From Paenibacillus sp. XY044 (lineage in GTDB: Bacteria > Bacillota > Bacilli > Paenibacillales > Paenibacillaceae), in NCBI RefSeq assembly GCF_002257645.1, contig NZ_NQMO01000001.1:434001-498000 (forward strand): DNA of 64,000 bases. Reading direction: 5' to 3'. A model generated the notes under the pieces. It was given only the letters and a program-made list of their open reading frames with translations. It was not told the origin of the DNA and searched no databases. A program made the position numbers and the translations under genes. Every line of letters begins with the position of its first letter. The stretch's first letter is position 1. Positions 61,484 through 64,000 of this stretch are shown in pieces.

Positions 61484-63094
61484 TTAGCTTTCAAACAAGA
61501 TATCATATGACTTGCCAGACTTTTTAGGTTTTTCGTTTTTGATTTCAATATCGATAGTCGGTTTAACGTCAACACTAAAATTTAGTTTAGCCTTTTTCTT
61601 ACCGACTAAAGTAAAGAGTTTTTCCCCAATTTGTTCCAGAGAGAACTGATCCTTTGATTCTTTGACAGGCTTCATTTCTTCATCTGATAGCTCACCAGCA
61701 AAGGAATCGAAAAGAGCTGCTTCGGCATCGCTACGTTCTTTCTGAAGTTTAGCCGAATACTCAGACGATACCTTTGAATACTCTTCTTGAAGTTGAGTGT
61801 ACGTCTGATTAAGCGAAGTAATTTCATTGTCTTTTTCAGACAATTTAGCTTCAAACTCAGCTTTTGTGCTTTCAGATGTGTGTGACTTAACCTGGTTGGC
61901 AAAGTTTTTAATGGATTCACTAAATAAAGAAGTGTTTTCATCGTTTAGATCCATCGGTGCATAGTTCACCTTAAATCTTTGTAATGATTCCTTTTCAATG
62001 TTTACCTTGTCACCAGATACCGAATAATTGAATCCAATAATATACCAATTGTCGTAATCATAAGCAACTACATACTTATTATCAGTATCAACATCCACTA
62101 AAGAATACTTTGGATATTCAAAGCCCCAGTATTCATCAGTGATTGTACCAAAACTAGAAATTTCACGACCAACTTCTTCAAACAATTGAGAACCTGTAAG
62201 TGCAAAAGTATCAACTTTTTCAGTTTCAGATGTTTCTTGTTTATCTGCAACAGTAAATTTTGTTTTTACTTTATTTTCGAGTTCTTCAAGTGAGAAGTCT
62301 TCGTGGTTAATTCCTTTTGCTTGCAAGTCTTCAACTGTCAAATTGTAAGACTTCAGCATCGCTAGAATTTCTTCCACTTTATTTCCTCCTTGCGAATCAT
62401 TTATTTTAACCTCAGAAGAGGATGATTCTGTTAAAGAATATTTGAGTTCATTTAGCATTTGTTTAAAATCTTCTTTAAACTTATCTTTATCTAATTGATA
62501 AGCTACAATAGACGCAGATTCGAAGCAAGGTTCTACATGTCCATCAGGATCAGATTCTTTATCGATTCCCAAAATACATAAGGCCGAGAACAAAAATTTC
62601 TCAACTTCATAAGCCTTTTGACCATTGATGTTAGAATAATTACCCTTCTGCACTTCAATTTCCATGGATTGATTAAACTGTTGTCCAATTAACATTTGTG
62701 CTTCAGGATAACGACCCGTCCATAAGAAAGCATTATCAACAACGAGGTACTCGTTAGTAGATCCATCTGCCTCGACAACTTCTTCCCAATATATAATTGC
62801 GCTCTCAGGAACAAGACCATATGGAACTGTAGTATTAACCCATTTCGGTTTGTCGCCTGACACATCAATTGTGCCCCCATGCCCGCCAAAGTTATCTGCT
62901 TCCTGTTGATACTCTCCGACAATAGGGATATTAAACATTGACGGCAAAGCTTCTTCAATGGATTTACGAGATAGGTAAGAGTTGTTTCGATTTAAGCCTG
63001 CATATAAAACTCTGATTTTACACTTTGAAAAGAGGGGGTTTATTTTTTCAACATCCGAGATCTGTACATCAAAGCGTAGAGTGCTGTCATTCAA
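61484..63094 (-). CDS. Prohead protease fused to scaffold-like region
   Basis: A 536-residue protein. The N-terminal 230 residues look like a prohead protease (KCKIRVLYAGLNRNNSYLSR; PIVGEYQQEADNFGGHGG; NQSMEIEVQKG; FSALCILGI). A central acidic segment follows (ETSETEKVDTFALTG) and then a long coiled coil (about residues 415-470, ESTKAEFEAKLSEKDNEITS) as in scaffolds. Known role: guides capsid assembly, then the scaffold is cut. The order portal, protease/scaffold, capsid supports this. The start is 14 bases after the portal stop. Confidence 0.78.
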   Translation of the reverse strand: MNDSTLRFDVQISDVEKINPLFSKCKIRVLYAGLNRNNSYLSRKSIEEALPSMFNIPIVGEYQQEADNFGGHGGTIDVSGDKPKWVNTTVPYGLVPESAIIYWEEVVEADGSTNEYLVVDNAFLWTGRYPEAQMLIGQQFNQSMEIEVQKGNYSNINGQKAYEVEKFLFSALCILGIDKESDPDGHVEPCFESASIVAYQLDKDKFKEDFKQMLNELKYSLTESSSSEVKINDSQGGNKVEEILAMLKSYNLTVEDLQAKGINHEDFSLEELENKVKTKFTVADKQETSETEKVDTFALTGSQLFEEVGREISSFGTITDEYWGFEYPKYSLVDVDTDNKYVVAYDYDNWYIIGFNYSVSGDKVNIEKESLQRFKVNYAPMDLNDENTSLFSESIKNFANQVKSHTSESTKAEFEAKLSEKDNEITSLNQTYTQLQEEYSKVSSEYSAKLQKERSDAEAALFDSFAGELSDEEMKPVKESKDQFSLEQIGEKLFTLVGKKKAKLNFSVDVKPTIDIEIKNEKPKKSGKSYDILFES

Positions 63095-63108
63095 TAATTA
63101 TCACCTCC

Positions 63109-64000
63109 TTAACCATCTACATTACTTTCCAGGTCTCGTGTCTGCAATCCCTTATCACTCAAATCGGTTTCGTTTTTGGTTGGAGCGCCATTTTGACTAG
63201 TGGGGTCTCCTGATGCAGTGTGACTGGATTTCAGTGGAACAAGTTTAGAAGGTAATTCCAGCACTTCATTTTCAAGATATGTATTTAAATACATCGAACT
63301 TGGTTGTGAACCCATGACGGCAAGTATTTCATTCTTAACTGGCATTCCAAACTGAGCTGCTTTAAGTCTGCTATCTAGGTAGGCGTCCTTATTGTGCTTA
63401 GTCGTTTCAAGAATCCTAACTCTGAACTTATAGTTTCCAGTTTGAGTGGCCTTCAAATGTTCATTGATCCAACGTTCAATATCTCTGATTAATACTGATG
63501 CATCAGATTCGTCCGCAATAATAGATGATTTTAAAGCTGCACTTGAATTCGAATTTGAACCAAACAACAACTCAGAAACACCGGCTTCATTCCAGTATTG
63601 ACTTGTGGCCTGACCTACTTTGTTTTTATCTATAGAGTCACGGTCAAAATTGATTGCTTGGATATCCATAGGGGAGGTCATCAAACCAACTTGAGGAGGA
63701 AGATTTTCTTCAATATTGTCATGGAAGACTTGTGCGAAGTCCTTGTCAATGAGAAATGAATTTATCTGCGCATCCTTATCTGTTCTCATCGGGATTTTTT
63801 GAAAAAGAAGTTTATAGTTCCCGATTTCCTCATTGTTCTTATTTAATGCTTTGAAGTCGGCAATATCTAATAATCCTTCAAACAATGAAACAAATGGGGG
63901 AATGGCGCAAGTGTCACTATTTGTTTTGATACAGATTGCAAGCGGTGACTCGATTCTTACAGTAGTCTCACTCGACTTCTTATCTCGTATTTTTTTATAA
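63109..64000 (-). CDS. Phage portal protein, C-terminal part (cut by window end)
   Basis: The frame is open to the last base of the window, so the gene starts outside; at least 296 residues are seen. Portal-type features: GLMTSPMDIQAINFDRDSID, SQYWNEAGVSELLFGSNSNS and WINEHLK with neighbouring acidic helices. It ends in a hydrophilic tail rich in Ser, Thr and Asn. Known role: the dodecameric ring at the capsid vertex that DNA passes through. The start codon-like TTG at 63885 is internal, since in-frame codons without a stop run upstream to 64000. Confidence 0.82.
   Translation of the reverse strand, partial: YKKIRDKKSSETTVRIESPLAICIKTNSDTCAIPPFVSLFEGLLDIADFKALNKNNEEIGNYKLLFQKIPMRTDKDAQINSFLIDKDFAQVFHDNIEENLPPQVGLMTSPMDIQAINFDRDSIDKNKVGQATSQYWNEAGVSELLFGSNSNSSAALKSSIIADESDASVLIRDIERWINEHLKATQTGNYKFRVRILETTKHNKDAYLDSRLKAAQFGMPVKNEILAVMGSQPSSMYLNTYLENEVLELPSKLVPLKSSHTASGDPTSQNGAPTKNETDLSDKGLQTRDLESNVDG

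Larger units (their letters stand above)
32474..64000 (-). mobile_element. Prophage, left part; SPbeta-like layout
   Basis: At least 31.5 kb, continuing beyond the window. The base composition falls sharply compared with the chromosome, and all genes are on the minus strand. Head, connector, tail, baseplate and lysis genes are in siphophage order from right to left, with a giant tape measure and a tyrosine recombinase inside the structural block, as in the SPbeta group (from memory). Replication, lysis-lysogeny control and the true integrase are not in view. Confidence 0.9.

Noticed and set aside
32621..63885. CRISPR array or rRNA/tRNA genes in the prophage
   Set aside because: No regularly spaced repeats and no tRNA-like cloverleaf or rRNA sequence were seen on reading the region; the repeats found are hairpins or the single 20-bp pair.

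Overview
The window suggests a sporulating, Gram-positive Firmicute of the Paenibacillus type. Evidence: a GerA-family spore germination operon, an S-layer-homology (SLH) GH18 protein, a proline T-box leader, a GlcT-type RNA antiterminator in front of PTS genes, Zur boxes in front of a zinc importer, and strong AGGAGG ribosome binding sites. The genus is an inference from gene content and style; no rRNA gene is present. Bases 1 to about 32,473 are GC-rich chromosome. From there to the end of the window the DNA is markedly AT-rich and is the left part of a prophage; its other end lies outside the window.

Chromosomal half, left to right: an HD-domain nucleotide hydrolase; a convergent secreted polysaccharide deacetylase; a histidine kinase/response regulator pair; a four-gene germinant receptor operon in the order A-C-D-B; a PTS operon (EIIA plus a GlcNAc-type EIICB) behind an RNA antiterminator/terminator switch; a cytidine-deaminase-like gene; a LacI-type regulator whose gene runs straight into a Ktr/Trk potassium transporter gene; the divergent L-fucose catabolic operon (isomerase, kinase, aldolase) with paired palindromic operators and a cre-like site; T-box-controlled proS; acetyltransferases and an AviRa-like methyltransferase; an SLH/GH18 hydrolase; an ArsR-like regulator coupled to an MFS pump; a metallo-beta-lactamase-fold hydrolase; an EamA permease; and the zinc uptake operon znuC-znuB-znuA followed by a CobW/YciC-type GTPase.

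The CobW-type gene is cut after 109 codons, exactly where the base composition changes. This is the left attachment junction of the prophage. All prophage genes seen lie on the minus strand, so the late operon reads from the right edge of the window leftwards: portal (cut by the window end), prohead protease/scaffold, decoration protein, major capsid protein, head-tail connector genes, major tail protein, tail chaperone-like genes, a roughly 7 kb accessory block, then a 2320-residue tape measure with an NlpC/P60 domain, distal tail and tail-associated proteins, fibre, and a lysis cassette (holin, amidase, second holin) next to the junction. The layout, with a giant tape measure and a tyrosine recombinase gene inside the structural cluster, recalls the SPbeta group; this is from memory of that group and has not been checked by alignment.

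The most interesting region is the accessory block (about 47.5-54.6 kb) between the tail chaperone-like genes and the tape measure. It carries a freestanding homing-type nuclease, a tyrosine recombinase, a pectate-lyase-fold spike, an O-antigen-polymerase-like membrane protein and a small lipoprotein. An inverted-repeat-rich regulatory stretch lies inside it, and three stacked terminators lie only a few bases before the tape measure gene. This looks like a surface-conversion or superinfection-exclusion module. In addition, both homing-endonuclease-like genes of the prophage lack a canonical start codon at the position where their domains begin.
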